64,000 nt of DNA, taken from Luteolibacter algae. Lineage in GTDB: Bacteria > Verrucomicrobiota > Verrucomicrobiia > Verrucomicrobiales > Akkermansiaceae. The stretch spans positions 170,328-234,327 of the forward strand of contig NZ_JBHUIT010000008.1 of assembly GCF_042683045.1 (NCBI RefSeq), in the 5' to 3' direction. The translations under genes were made by a program, and so were the position numbers. The notes beneath the pieces were generated by a model that ran no database searches, had not been told where the DNA came from, and saw only the letters and a program-made list of their open reading frames with translations. Positions 1 to 9,251 of this stretch are shown piece by piece. The first letter of the stretch is position 1. Each line of letters begins with the position of its first letter.

Positions 1-1892
1 TTCAACGCTTCTCCGTGGTCCGTGGCCTTTTTCATCGAGGATTGTTTGATCCAGTCGATAAGCTTTTGATCTGTAAGCTTATCACCGAGAGCTGCTGTGA
101 AATCCGCCTCCCGCTTCGGGATCCCGGAAAATGCCGCCGCGCTCACAAAATCGGACTTCGATTGGTTCACAAGCTCGTTGATCCTTTCATACGCTTCTTT
201 TGTGGCGAGGGGACCGAGGGCGCGGGTGAGGTAGACGGTTTGCTCGACGTTTAGGGGTGATAGATCCAAGAGCTTGGAGGCAAGTTTGGAGCGCTCCGAT
301 TCATCGAGCGTGGTAGATGCCCAAAGCGCAGAGCAAATCACTTTCGAATCCTTGGAAGCAAGGGCTGCCTCAATTGGACCTGCGGTCAACCTACCCATGC
401 CTTCCAACGTCCACAATGCATGGATCTGACCGAGGGGTTGGCTAGAGTTTGACGCAAGCTTCTCCAGAAGTTCGATTGTTTGGTCATCGGCTTCCCGACT
501 TCCAAGGACCCTTTGAGCCATATCCCGGTGCCATCCGTTAGCGTGGGATAGGAAGTTTACCAGCTCTGGAGAGGAGAGCATATCCATATCCGGCACGCTC
601 TCGAGATTACCCTTTTCATGGCGAATCCGGTAAATGCGCCCGTTGCCCAAGGCCGGTTTATCCAGGCCACGGTCGAGGTATTGCTTTCTGAGGTAGGAAG
701 TCACATAGGTTTTATGCTGGATAATTCCGTGATAGAAATCGAGGAGGTAAACCGATCCATCCGGAGCATTGTAAATGTTTACCGGGCGGAAACGTTCATC
801 GGTAGAGGCCAGCCACTCTTTGTTTTTATAAGTGTGCTCACCGACAAACTTGGTGCCCTTTTCGGTGATATTCATAGCCTTGACCAGATTCACCGAGGAT
901 TCGGTGGTCAGTCCTCTGCCTTTCCATTCTTCCGGATAATTTGTGCCACGGTAGATGACCATACCAGCAGCCGCTGTGCAGGTCTTGAGCTTGAAAGTCT
1001 TGGGATCCAGCGAATCACTATCGTAGCCGTTTGATTTCTGGATGTAGCCCCGGTTGACTCCTGGGGTGACACGAATCGGATAAACCGCGTTGGAGCCGAT
1101 ACTGCTGGCGTCGCTGATTTTTGTATTCACCGATCCATTGCCCGAAAGCAGATTGGGCGCGAAAAAATCCCCGAGGAGGAACTGCGAGTTATGATCGTAA
1201 AAAATGCGACCGTAGTCATCAAATGTCACCCCCCATTGGCCGCGGAAGGCCGTGTTTTCCGCCACCCATTTACCATCGATCCGGCGGATACGCTGGGAGG
1301 ACTTCGTATTATAGAGCCAGTTATCCATACCACGGACGAGTCCATTCGCCTTGTGCTCCACGTTTCCTTTGCCGACGAAGTTCTTAACTACAATTTCGGC
1401 CGTTCCGATGGGTTTCAAACCATCGCGCTTGATGAAACGAAGTTCTTTTTCGTCGGCAAATAGAATGCCGTCCGGATATACGGCAATAGCTCGGGGCAGT
1501 AGTAGTTCTTCCAGGAAAATAGTGCTCTTATCGGCTTTTCCATCCTGATCGGTATCTTCCAGGACCGTGATTCTGCCAATCGGCTTGTCCTCTCCAGTGC
1601 CATCGATATCCGGCATATATCCTCGCATTTCTACGACCCACAGGCGGCCGGCGGGATCGTAGTCAAGCGCGACAGGCTTATCGATCATCGGTTCCGTTGC
1701 AAATGGCTCAATGACGAAACCTTCCGCAAGCTGAAAGGACTCGAGAGCTGCCTCGGGCGAAAGGACCGGAGCCGGAGGGATCAATTCCTTTGGCACGACA
1801 GGCTCCATATTGTCGTGGCCTTCGCGGTTGCCATTTTGCGCCCAAAGCGCGGGTGCAATTGCGAGAAAAGTCAGGAGGGTTCTAGAAATCAT
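1..1892 (-). CDS. Secreted PVC-type dehydrogenase-like protein, partial
   Basis: About 630 codons read without a stop on the minus strand and run off the left edge, so the C-terminus is missing. The start at 1892 gives a signal peptide (MISRTLLTFLAIAPALWA). Residues about 50-420 resemble the beta-propeller sugar/sorbosone dehydrogenase-like domain of PVC 'membrane-bound dehydrogenase' proteins, with phrases such as DYDPAGRLWVVEMRGYM, an EF-hand-like DTDQDGKAD loop and GSVYLLDFYHG. From about residue 450 the sequence becomes helical and HEAT-repeat-like. Full-length relatives often end in a c-type cytochrome domain, which cannot be seen here. The role is probably periplasmic oxidation of a sugar or alcohol; the substrate is unknown. 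Confidence 0.75.
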   Translation of the reverse strand, partial: MISRTLLTFLAIAPALWAQNGNREGHDNMEPVVPKELIPPAPVLSPEAALESFQLAEGFVIEPFATEPMIDKPVALDYDPAGRLWVVEMRGYMPDIDGTGEDKPIGRITVLEDTDQDGKADKSTIFLEELLLPRAIAVYPDGILFADEKELRFIKRDGLKPIGTAEIVVKNFVGKGNVEHKANGLVRGMDNWLYNTKSSQRIRRIDGKWVAENTAFRGQWGVTFDDYGRIFYDHNSQFLLGDFFAPNLLSGNGSVNTKISDASSIGSNAVYPIRVTPGVNRGYIQKSNGYDSDSLDPKTFKLKTCTAAAGMVIYRGTNYPEEWKGRGLTTESSVNLVKAMNITEKGTKFVGEHTYKNKEWLASTDERFRPVNIYNAPDGSVYLLDFYHGIIQHKTYVTSYLRKQYLDRGLDKPALGNGRIYRIRHEKGNLESVPDMDMLSSPELVNFLSHANGWHRDMAQRVLGSREADDQTIELLEKLASNSSQPLGQIHALWTLEGMGRLTAGPIEAALASKDSKVICSALWASTTLDESERSKLASKLLDLSPLNVEQTVYLTRALGPLATKEAYERINELVNQSKSDFVSAAAFSGIPKREADFTAALGDKLTDQKLIDWIKQSSMKKATDHGEAL

Positions 1893-2019
1893 GATCGAAG
1901 AGGGAAATTGCGAGAAAATCGAATAAATTAGACTTACGTCGTAGCGCCGGGATTCTTTATCAGATATTTTTACATGGAAACATTTTTTTCATGAGATTGA
2001 ATGTTGCGATTTCAGGCAG

Positions 2020-2760
2020 ATGGGGAATGCTCGTAACACTATGTTTGAAAGACGCAGTTTCTTGAAAGTTGGAGCCTTGGCGGCTGGTGGTTTACTGGTA
2101 TCAAATGCATCTGGAAACGCCGCCGAAGAGGGCGCGGGATTCAAGCTGCCGGATCTGGGCTACGGATTCGACGCACTGGAGCCGCATATTGATCGGGAGA
2201 CCATGGAGATTCATCATGGTAAGCACCATGCGGGATATGTGGCCAAGCTGAACGCAGCGGTGGAAGGCGATGCCGGTTTGAAAGGAAAATCCCTGGAAGA
2301 ACTGGTCGGCAACCTCAAGGGCATTGATGACGAAGCGGTAATGACTGCAGTGCGGAACAATGGAGGAGGACATTGGAATCACTCGTTTTTCTGGAAATCA
2401 CTTACGCCCGCAGCAAAGAGCGGAAAACCATCCGAGGCGCTCGCAAAGGCGATCAATGCGGATTTTGGTTCGCTCGAGAAAATGAAGGAGGCTTTCGAGG
2501 CTGCGGCCGGCACCCGATTCGGATCCGGCTGGGCGTGGTTGATCCAGAAAGACGGAAAGCTTAAGATCACAAGCACTCCAAATCAGGATAACCCACTCAT
2601 GAAGGGTGTCGTCCCGGATGAAGAGACCGGCACGCCATTGCTTGGGCTGGATGTCTGGGAGCACGCCTATTACCTGAAATATCAGAATAAGCGTGCCGAT
2701 TACGCGAAGGCGTTCTGGAGCGTGATCGATTGGGAAGCGGTTTCCGGAAGACTTGTCTGA
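2020..2760 (+). CDS. sodA: Tat-exported Mn-type superoxide dismutase
   Basis: Disproportionates superoxide. A twin-arginine signal (FERRSFLK then a hydrophobic stretch) implies export, unusual for this mostly cytosolic family. Metal ligands are visible: His65 in EIHHGKHH, His121 in GGGHWNHSFFW, and Asp211 and His215 in GLDVWEHAYY. The Gly-Gly-His before the second ligand and NQD about 20 residues before the third follow the Mn-type pattern rather than the Fe-type. The start at 2020 has AGG six bases upstream; an internal ATG at 2041 would keep the Tat motif and is possible. The gene stands alone, downstream of a divergent gene. Confidence 0.93.
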   Translation: MGNARNTMFERRSFLKVGALAAGGLLVSNASGNAAEEGAGFKLPDLGYGFDALEPHIDRETMEIHHGKHHAGYVAKLNAAVEGDAGLKGKSLEELVGNLKGIDDEAVMTAVRNNGGGHWNHSFFWKSLTPAAKSGKPSEALAKAINADFGSLEKMKEAFEAAAGTRFGSGWAWLIQKDGKLKITSTPNQDNPLMKGVVPDEETGTPLLGLDVWEHAYYLKYQNKRADYAKAFWSVIDWEAVSGRLV

Positions 2761-2831
2761 AATTGGCGCGCGAACCTGCCGCGGGACGGTAGATTTGGCT
2801 TATAAAGCGGGATCATGTGGAGCCGGGGAAC

Positions 2832-3737
2832 TTACTGTTCCGGCTTCACGCTGATTCCGCTTTTTGCAACCTGATCCAGCATACCATTGACAAAACGACG
2901 TGAGTCTGTGGTGCCGAATCGTTTCGCCAGCTCAATAGCCTCGTTGATTGCTGCCTTTGGCGGGATATCTGTGAAAAGAATTTCGTAAGTTCCGAGCCGA
3001 AGGATCGCGCGGTCCACCGGATTGATACGCTCCGGGGTATAGTTTTCGACAATTTCGGCCAGCTTTTCGTCAATCTTGGCTTTCGCCAAAAGAATGGCAT
3101 CCACCAGCTGATCTGTCTCCGTGCGGAGCTCGATAATCTCGGATTTCGATTGCCGTAGTTTGGAAAGATCTGCCTGCTCCGGGAATTTTTCCGGATGCTC
3201 GACCATGCGGAGACGATCCGAAATGCGCTCCAGGCGGCGTATCGATGCGGCAACGCCTTCCAGATGAGCCTTCATGGATGGAAAGTCCTCCACACCTTTC
3301 AGGAATTGCCTGCGATTGAACGCAAGATCCTCCTCGGTTTTGAAAAGCTGGGCGAGGGCTGTTTTGAACTCCTCCGCCACATCCGCGTCTTCCCCATCCT
3401 TGGGAATGCGCTCGAGGCGGGTAAACGCAAGACTCCAGGAAGATTCCAGCGCGAGAAGGCACGTCAGAAGTGTTTTCAGCTGCTCTGCCTGGGGAAATGC
3501 GGAGAGGTGGGCGGTGGCGGTTTCAGAGCGTTCGATGAATTCCGCGAGTCTGTCTTTTCGCCCGTGGGCAAGGTGGTGGACGGTGCGGAAAGTCGCGACC
3601 AAAAGGTTCCTGCGATCAGTTTCTGTGAGAAATTCCCAAAATGGCTCCCGCAGAGCGGAAGGTTCGGCTCCGCCTTCCAGATCGGAGCAATAGAGGAATT
3701 GGATGGTTGCTTCCCTGATTTGCCTGCGGCTTGGCAT
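2832..3737 (-). CDS. nusB: Transcription antitermination factor NusB, enlarged
   Basis: The C-terminus is classic NusB: RINPVDRAILRLGTYEIL, then PPKAAINEAIELAKRFG and the final FVNGMLDQ helix, which together form the NusE/boxA-binding fold. The protein is about 301 residues, roughly double the usual 140, because a long charged helical segment (about residues 40-190) separates the first helix (RRQIREATIQFLYCSDLEGG) from the conserved C-terminal half. I chose the ATG at 3737, four bases after the ribH stop, over an upstream ATG that would overlap ribH by 59 bases. The ribH-nusB order is a common bacterial pairing and implies one transcript. Confidence 0.92.
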   Translation of the reverse strand: MPSRRQIREATIQFLYCSDLEGGAEPSALREPFWEFLTETDRRNLLVATFRTVHHLAHGRKDRLAEFIERSETATAHLSAFPQAEQLKTLLTCLLALESSWSLAFTRLERIPKDGEDADVAEEFKTALAQLFKTEEDLAFNRRQFLKGVEDFPSMKAHLEGVAASIRRLERISDRLRMVEHPEKFPEQADLSKLRQSKSEIIELRTETDQLVDAILLAKAKIDEKLAEIVENYTPERINPVDRAILRLGTYEILFTDIPPKAAINEAIELAKRFGTTDSRRFVNGMLDQVAKSGISVKPEQ

Positions 3738-3741
3738 TGTC

Positions 3742-4248
3742 TTATTTGGTTTTCTTTTTATCAGGGTTAGGCATGGACTTTTCGATCTCCGCGAAGACAT
3801 CGACCATACCCGCGGCAGCGCGTGCGGCCTCGCGACCGCGGTTCATCGTTGCGGCGATGCAACGTGAGTAGGCTTGTTTTTCGTCTTCGACGAGAAGGAC
3901 CTCATGAATTACCGGAACCACATGCTCTACGGCAAGCTGCTGGAGAGAATCTGTCACGGAACTACCAATAAGATCCGCATGGTGGGTGTCCCCACGGATG
4001 ACCAGTCCAAGAGCCAACACGCAGTTGGTCTCCTTGCGGGCAAGGACAGCGGCCACAGCTACCGGAATTTCGAATGCGCCAGGAACGCGAATCACATCAA
4101 TCCTCGCCATGGGCATGAGTTCGGTAAGCTCCTCAATGGCGTTTTCGACAAGCGCATCGGTGAACTTTTCGTTGTATTTTGAAGCGACGATACAGACTCG
4201 GGCCTTTTGGCCGATGATCCGTGGCTTAGGTTGCAACGCAGTAGACAT
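3742..4248 (-). CDS. ribH: 6,7-dimethyl-8-ribityllumazine synthase
   Basis: Catalyses the penultimate riboflavin step, condensing 5-amino-6-ribitylaminouracil with dihydroxybutanone phosphate. Family motifs are present: ASKYNEKFTDALV near the N-terminus, the GAFEIPVAV loop and ALGLVIRGDTHHADLIGSS, which holds the catalytic His. Starting at 4248 gives 168 residues, normal for the family; an upstream ATG at 4413 would add a tail with no family similarity. A Lys-rich C-terminal tail (NPDKKKTK) is extra. First gene of the ribH-nusB pair. Confidence 0.95.
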   Translation of the reverse strand: MSTALQPKPRIIGQKARVCIVASKYNEKFTDALVENAIEELTELMPMARIDVIRVPGAFEIPVAVAAVLARKETNCVLALGLVIRGDTHHADLIGSSVTDSLQQLAVEHVVPVIHEVLLVEDEKQAYSRCIAATMNRGREAARAAAGMVDVFAEIEKSMPNPDKKKTK

Positions 4249-4431
4249 GACTTGGCTATGGAGGTATCGGGAAAAAATGTCAACTGGCGCAGGCGGAATA
4301 TTCCGAGTTTCTGCATGATAGGGTCCCTCGGGCGGTTTGGGCTTTACCCAAAAGGCATGGGCGATAAACAAGGGTGTGTCCGGCCGTATGAGGCCGATAC
4401 AGATATAATTCAAAATATTACCCTATCCAAA

Positions 4432-4857
4432 ATGGACATTCAAATTGCAACACTTTGTGACTTCGCTTCCGACTACAATGGCAAGCTGGTCATTTCCGGA
4501 ACTTTCGATACTCTCGCTGCCCGTGCCCTCCCTGTCATTCATCCTGCTTGCGCCCTCGCGCTGCGGATTTGCTTTACCCAGGAAGATGTCGGCCGCCACA
4601 AGCTCTCGATCAACATCATCAATGAAGACGGCGAATCCCTCGATCCGCAGAATATGCCGATTGAACCTGAGTTCGAGGTGCAACTTCCCAAGAACATCCC
4701 GTTCAATACCCGTAACATCGTGATGAACCTCCAGGGCCTCAGATTTCCCGAAGATGGTATTTACTCCATTGATATCGGCTGCGATGGAGAAGTTCTTGTC
4801 CGCCTCCCGCTGCGCATTGTTAAGGTGAATCCGGAAGGACCGCCGCAAATGGCGTGA
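4432..4857 (+). CDS. Small beta-rich protein, DUF6941-like
   Basis: 141 residues with no signal peptide. The opening (QIATLCDFASDYNGKLVISGTFDTL) and the alternating hydrophobic pattern resemble the small beta-sandwich family I recall as DUF6941, whose function is unknown; I could not search it. The start at 4432 is preferred because the preceding in-frame stretch overlaps the divergent ribH gene and is low-quality coding. A strong hairpin terminator follows at 4884. The gene is monocistronic and its neighbours suggest no pathway. Confidence 0.65.
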   Translation: MDIQIATLCDFASDYNGKLVISGTFDTLAARALPVIHPACALALRICFTQEDVGRHKLSINIINEDGESLDPQNMPIEPEFEVQLPKNIPFNTRNIVMNLQGLRFPEDGIYSIDIGCDGEVLVRLPLRIVKVNPEGPPQMA

Positions 4858-4883
4858 TTCCCAGCCAACTATCAATTGAAATG

Positions 4884-4916
4884 ATGCTCTCTTGTTCACA
4901 GGAGGGCATTTTTTTT
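4884..4916 (+). terminator. Rho-independent terminator
   Basis: An 11-bp stem (ATGCTCTCTTG pairing with CAGGAGGGCAT, two G-U pairs), loop TTCA, then eight or more T residues. It ends the gene at 4432-4857. Confidence 0.85.
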
Positions 4917-4961
4917 GCAAACATCAGTTGCGAAACCAGCTGAGTCACGTTTGATGGTGGT

Positions 4962-5762
4962 ATGGAAAGATATTATTCATGCGCACTGATTACCGGTGCG
5001 TCATCGGGGTTGGGTGAGGAGTTTGTAAAGCAACTTGCCGGTAGGGTGGATAAAATGGTTTTGGTTTCACGCAGAGTCGGGCGCTTGGATCAAATTGCAG
5101 GAGCCCTACGCGAATCCCATCCGGGAATGGCGGTTCTTGTCCATGCCGCGGATTTGGCGAAGGCTGAGGAGAGAAGGGAGCTGGCGCAAAAGCTCGGAGA
5201 GGTCGGATTTACGCCGGATCTTTTGATCAATAACGCGGGTCTGGGCGATTATGGGGAGTTTCTCACAGCTGACTGGAACACGGTGGAGGCAATGCTGAAA
5301 GTCAACGTGGAGGCGTTGACACACTTGAGCCACCTGTTTGCTCCCGAGATGGCGCGGCGAGGAGCTGGCGCTATCCTCAATGTCTCATCGCTGGCCAGCA
5401 CGTTGCCGATTCCGGACTTCGCGGTTTATGCTGCGACAAAAGCGTATGTGAGCAGTTTTACGGAAGCTCTGAGGATAGAGCTGCAGGAGGAGGGTGTGAT
5501 CGTGATGTCCCTGTGTCCCGGGCCGGTGAAAACGGGCTTTGGCGAGACGGCAAGACGTGAGGGGAATTCTGAGGGAATGCCATCCCACGCACTGTTCTAT
5601 GTTCCGAAAGAGCAGGTGGTGGCAGAAGGGCTGCGCGGCTTGGACCAGGGGCGGGCCAGAGTTTTTCCAGGGCTCAAAATCGCTGTGGCGGGGCTATTGA
5701 TCAGCGCCATACCACTGGTCGTTTTAAGAATGGTTATGGGGTGTCGTCCACGCAGAAGCTGA
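4962..5762 (+). CDS. Short-chain dehydrogenase/reductase (SDR)
   Basis: Classical SDR with the Rossmann glycine motif TGASSGLG (residues 11-18), NNAG (90-93), the active-site Ser in NVSS (about 142) and YAATK (Tyr156, Lys160), followed by the CPGPVKT cofactor loop. The C-terminal 30 residues are hydrophobic (VAGLLISAIPLVVLRMVMG), which suggests membrane attachment, as in the DltE/YqjQ-like SDR subgroup. The substrate cannot be told. It is separated from the preceding gene by a terminator and is probably transcribed alone. Confidence 0.85.
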   Translation: MERYYSCALITGASSGLGEEFVKQLAGRVDKMVLVSRRVGRLDQIAGALRESHPGMAVLVHAADLAKAEERRELAQKLGEVGFTPDLLINNAGLGDYGEFLTADWNTVEAMLKVNVEALTHLSHLFAPEMARRGAGAILNVSSLASTLPIPDFAVYAATKAYVSSFTEALRIELQEEGVIVMSLCPGPVKTGFGETARREGNSEGMPSHALFYVPKEQVVAEGLRGLDQGRARVFPGLKIAVAGLLISAIPLVVLRMVMGCRPRRS

Positions 5763-5816
5763 GATTGGTAAAACAGTTTCCTTCACAAAAAAATCCTCAT
5801 CCTATACTGTTCAGGC

Positions 5817-6503
5817 GTGCGAAAACTATTACCTGCCACATTTCTTTCTCTTCTGGCTTTGTCATTGGTCCAATGCACCCCGATCGGGCCACCGACGGGC
5901 ATCGCGGCACAAACCAAAGGCAAAATATCGAGTTCCGCATTGATGCGGGAAGTCCGCCTCAAAGTCGATATGGTGCCAAAAGGAACGCATGGGCGCAAGG
6001 TGGTGCGGCCTATGAAACCGCGTTACATCACGATTCACAGCACCCAGAATTTCACCGCTGGAGCGGAACGTCACTCGCTCGCACTCAAGCGCGGCGCACT
6101 GCGCTCCCCGAAAAGAAGGGGCGGGAACCGCATCGGATATCTTATTTGGCATTTCACCGTGGACGAGAAGCTCGCCATCCAGCACATGCCCACTTCCGAA
6201 CAAGGGGAGCATGCTGACTTTGACGGGCCGGGAAACCGATACTCGATCGGAATCGAGATGTGCGAGGAAAGAGGCTCCAACAAGACGGCCACGATCGAAA
6301 GAACTGCCAAGCTAGCTGCAGTGCTAATGAAAAAACATGGGATTCCCTTGAAGAACGTGGTGCCACATTATCACTGGCCGAGACGGGGCAAAACTCCTGC
6401 CAATAAAAACTGCCCGCACTTTCTCCTGGATAACGGAAGGCCCGGTAAGAAATGGCGTTGGTTCCAGGCGAAGGTGAATTACTATTATCAACGTTTGGAA
6501 TGA
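5817..6503 (+). CDS. N-acetylmuramoyl-L-alanine amidase, lipoprotein
   Basis: Starts at a GTG. A lipoprotein signal with lipobox LVQC (Cys about residue 20) implies an outer-membrane or periplasmic anchor. The Amidase_2 (PGRP-like) fold is shown by YITIHSTQN (first zinc His), the IGYLIWHFTVDE segment, NRYSIGIEMCE, and HYHWPRRGKTPANKNCPHFL, with the second zinc His and the Cys/His end of the active site. It probably cleaves the peptide from MurNAc in peptidoglycan. The stop overlaps the start of the next gene (ATGA), so the two are translationally coupled. Confidence 0.88.
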   Translation: MRKLLPATFLSLLALSLVQCTPIGPPTGIAAQTKGKISSSALMREVRLKVDMVPKGTHGRKVVRPMKPRYITIHSTQNFTAGAERHSLALKRGALRSPKRRGGNRIGYLIWHFTVDEKLAIQHMPTSEQGEHADFDGPGNRYSIGIEMCEERGSNKTATIERTAKLAAVLMKKHGIPLKNVVPHYHWPRRGKTPANKNCPHFLLDNGRPGKKWRWFQAKVNYYYQRLE

Positions 6504-6895
6504 GTGGACCTACAGGAAAAGAAGCATCGTTCGGGAGTCCTGGGAATGATCATACGGTTCTTGAGCCGGGGATCAACTATGTGTGCCAGCGGTGCACGGC
6601 ATGTTGCAAATGGCCGGGAGATGTCCGCATCGACGATGCAGATGTCACGAAGATCTCCAAATATCTTGGGATGGATGAACTGGATTTTCTGGGACAATAC
6701 ACCCGGCTGAGAACCAACCGGCAAGGGTTGTCGTTGCTGGAAAAGACAAATCACGAATGTATTATGCTAGAGGGAAATGCCTGTCGCATCCACGAGGTCA
6801 AGCCCAGCCAGTGCGCAGGATTTCCCAATAAATGGAATTTCCCGAATTGGCGCGATTTCTGCGAGGCAATTCCTGTTCCTGTAAGCACGATCTAG
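6500..6895 (+). CDS. YkgJ-type Cys-cluster protein
   Basis: 131 residues. The CxxCxxCC-type cluster (VCQRCTACCKWPGD) plus later cysteines in CIMLEGNACRIHEVKPSQCAGFP and FCEAI matches the YkgJ/UPF0153 family, thought to bind zinc or iron. The exact role is not established. The start at 6500 overlaps the amidase stop by four bases (ATGA); an upstream in-frame ATG at 6452 lies inside the amidase and is less likely. Confidence 0.85.
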   Translation: MSGPTGKEASFGSPGNDHTVLEPGINYVCQRCTACCKWPGDVRIDDADVTKISKYLGMDELDFLGQYTRLRTNRQGLSLLEKTNHECIMLEGNACRIHEVKPSQCAGFPNKWNFPNWRDFCEAIPVPVSTI

Positions 6896-7004
6896 AGGCT
6901 GAAAAAAGCGCTCCAAAGTAAGATAGAAGTGGCCAGAACATACGTGATATGTCAAAAAAGATAGAGATAGATTACTATCGTCATTTTCCAACCCAGCCCA
7001 CCCC

Positions 7005-8591
7005 ATGGCCAAAAAAAACAACTCAGAAAACCCCCGGATTTTAATCGTAACGCCCGAAATTACCTACCTGCCCTCTGGAATGGGGAACATGGCTCAGCGC
7101 ATGTCTGCAAAGGCTGGAGGAATGGCGGATGTTTCAGCTTCACTTGTCTCCGCGCTATTCAATCTTGGTGCGGATGTGCATGTCGCGATGCCTAATTATC
7201 GCAAGCTATTTCAAGGGGATGTGTTCAATCTCCATGAAAAGGAGCTGAAGAAGTATCACGAGGTCCTGCCGGAGGATCATATCCATCTGGCGGAGGACAG
7301 GATCTTCTACTACAGGGATCGTGTTTATAGCAGTCATTCGGATGAGGCGATGCGGATTGCAATGGTTTTTCAACGCGAAGTGATCAATCACATCGTTCCA
7401 AAAGCCCGGCCGGATTTGATCCATTGCAATGACTGGATGACTGCCCTGATCCCGGCAATGGCGAAACGCCGTGGGATTAAAAGTCTTTTCACTGTCCATA
7501 ATATCCATACCAGACAGGCCTGTCTCTCACAGGCTGAGGACATCGGCATTGATGCCGCCGAGTTCTGGATGAATCTTTATTTTGCCGAAAATCCCGGAAA
7601 TTATGATCACGCCCGTTCCCATGTGCCGGTGGATCTTCTGACTTCTGGTATCTTCGCATCACATTTCATCAATACCGTTAGCCCGCGCTTCCTCTGGGAG
7701 ATCGTGGAAGGATGGCATTCGGTGGTGCCTTGGTCGGTGCGGCAGGAAATCCGTAACAAATATCATGCGGGCTGTGCCTCTGGCATTTTAAACGCACCGG
7801 ATGCTTCATACAGCCCCAAAACAGACAATTCATTGGTGCGGAACTACGGCCCTTCCGATTTTTGGGATGCGAAACGTGCCAATAAGGAAGCTTTCCAACG
7901 AGAAATGGGCCTGGAGGCGAATCTTGATGCTCCTTTATTCTTCTGGCCTTCACGTCTGGACCCCATGCAAAAGGGGCCTCAGCTGGTTACGGATATTCTT
8001 TATCAGATGGTTTCTGACTACTGGGAAAGAGGAGTTCAGATCGCTGTGGTGGCAAACGGTCCACACGAAATCTATTTCAAGCAAATCATCGAAGAGTTCG
8101 AGCTGGGAAGCCGGGTGGCAATTGTGGATTTCAATGAACGGCTCTCCCGTCTGGGATATGCGGCGTCTGATTTTATGCTGATGCCTTCGCTGTTCGAGCC
8201 GTGTGGTTTGCCCCAAATGACAGCACCTATTTATGGCACTCTGCCCGTGGTTCACGGCACAGGTGGACTATACGATACCATCCGGCCAATGGATGTTAAG
8301 AACGCTTCCGGGAATGGCTTCCGTTTCAACGATTATGATCCGAATGCACTGCGCTGGGCGGTGGATCAAGCCATGGAATTCTACTCGCTCCCTTATGAGG
8401 CCAAGGAACCCCAGATCCGTCGTGTGATGGAACAAAGTGTCAAAGAGTTCAGCCATGAAGAGGTGGCGAGAAAATACATTGAGATCTACGAGGAAATGCT
8501 TGCCCGGCCATTGGTCGACGACTTACCGGGTGACGCGGCAACCAACCACGGATTGTCGGAGCCGGACTACTCGTTCCTTCCTGGATCGTGA
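7005..8591 (+). CDS. glgA: Glycogen/starch synthase (GT5)
   Basis: Transfers glucose from ADP- or UDP-glucose to a growing alpha-1,4-glucan. GT5 features: KAGGMADV (residues 36-43; canonical KxGGLxDV, sugar-nucleotide binding), HCNDWMTALIP, the TVHNIH segment, and PSLFEPCGLPQM with the C-terminal catalytic Glu, followed by GTGGLYDTI. Length 528 is slightly above the usual 475-500 because of a short N-terminal extension and an acidic tail. Monocistronic; no other glycogen gene is nearby. Confidence 0.92.
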   Translation: MAKKNNSENPRILIVTPEITYLPSGMGNMAQRMSAKAGGMADVSASLVSALFNLGADVHVAMPNYRKLFQGDVFNLHEKELKKYHEVLPEDHIHLAEDRIFYYRDRVYSSHSDEAMRIAMVFQREVINHIVPKARPDLIHCNDWMTALIPAMAKRRGIKSLFTVHNIHTRQACLSQAEDIGIDAAEFWMNLYFAENPGNYDHARSHVPVDLLTSGIFASHFINTVSPRFLWEIVEGWHSVVPWSVRQEIRNKYHAGCASGILNAPDASYSPKTDNSLVRNYGPSDFWDAKRANKEAFQREMGLEANLDAPLFFWPSRLDPMQKGPQLVTDILYQMVSDYWERGVQIAVVANGPHEIYFKQIIEEFELGSRVAIVDFNERLSRLGYAASDFMLMPSLFEPCGLPQMTAPIYGTLPVVHGTGGLYDTIRPMDVKNASGNGFRFNDYDPNALRWAVDQAMEFYSLPYEAKEPQIRRVMEQSVKEFSHEEVARKYIEIYEEMLARPLVDDLPGDAATNHGLSEPDYSFLPGS

Positions 8592-8648
8592 AGAAGGCAA
8601 GGGGACAAGCAGCTTGTAAAGGGATGATCTGGCTCTACGCTCTAGAGC

Positions 8649-9251
8649 ATGGAACTGGATCTTCTCGGTAAGCATGCGGATAGGGCGTATCCTATATTGG
8701 CATCGTTGGTCACACCGCGCCCCATTGCCTGGGTTACAACACTTAATGCTGATGGGAGCGTGAATGCTGCACCATTTTCTTTTTTCAATGTTTTCGGGGC
8801 GAACCCGCCGCTCGTCATCTTTGCTCCCGGCGATCGCGATGATGGTTCTCCGAAAGATTCGGCTATGAATAGCAAATGTGAAGGGGAGTTTGTCGTCAAT
8901 ATCGTCAGTGAAGAACAGGCAGAAACAATGGTGCGGACTGCTGCATCTCTCCCTTATGGTAGTAGCGAAATCGAAGTGGAAGAGATCGAAGTCCTACCAT
9001 CTTCTCTAGTTAAAGCCCCCCGTATCGCCGCCGCTCCCGCTGCCCTCGAGTGCAAGCTACACTCGATTCAGGAGATAGGTAGCAATCGTCTGGTGATGGG
9101 CATCGTCCACAGAGTCCACATCAAGGACGAATTTTTTGATGCGGAAGCACTTCGTGTCCGGGGCGAAAAATTTCATCCAGTCGGCCGCATGTCGGTGCCG
9201 GATTGGTATTGCAGAACCGGAGATCTTTTTCAATTGATCCGGCCGGCTTGA
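8649..9251 (+). CDS. Flavin reductase-like FMN-binding protein
   Basis: DIM6/NTAB-type flavin reductase domain: the N-terminal TPRPIAWVTTLNADGSVNAAPFS and FFNVFGANPPLVIFAPG segments form the FMN-binding split barrel, and FVVNIVSEE is typical of the family. 200 residues, normal size. Such proteins bind FMN and either reduce free flavin or act as stand-alone oxidoreductases; the partner is unknown. Its stop codon directly abuts the stop of the convergent gene at 9252. Confidence 0.82.
   Translation: MELDLLGKHADRAYPILASLVTPRPIAWVTTLNADGSVNAAPFSFFNVFGANPPLVIFAPGDRDDGSPKDSAMNSKCEGEFVVNIVSEEQAETMVRTAASLPYGSSEIEVEEIEVLPSSLVKAPRIAAAPAALECKLHSIQEIGSNRLVMGIVHRVHIKDEFFDAEALRVRGEKFHPVGRMSVPDWYCRTGDLFQLIRPA

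Noticed and set aside
2818..2848. Hairpin at the end of nusB as a terminator
   Set aside because: AGCCGG...CCGGCT arms pair imperfectly, overlap the stop codon and have no T tract.
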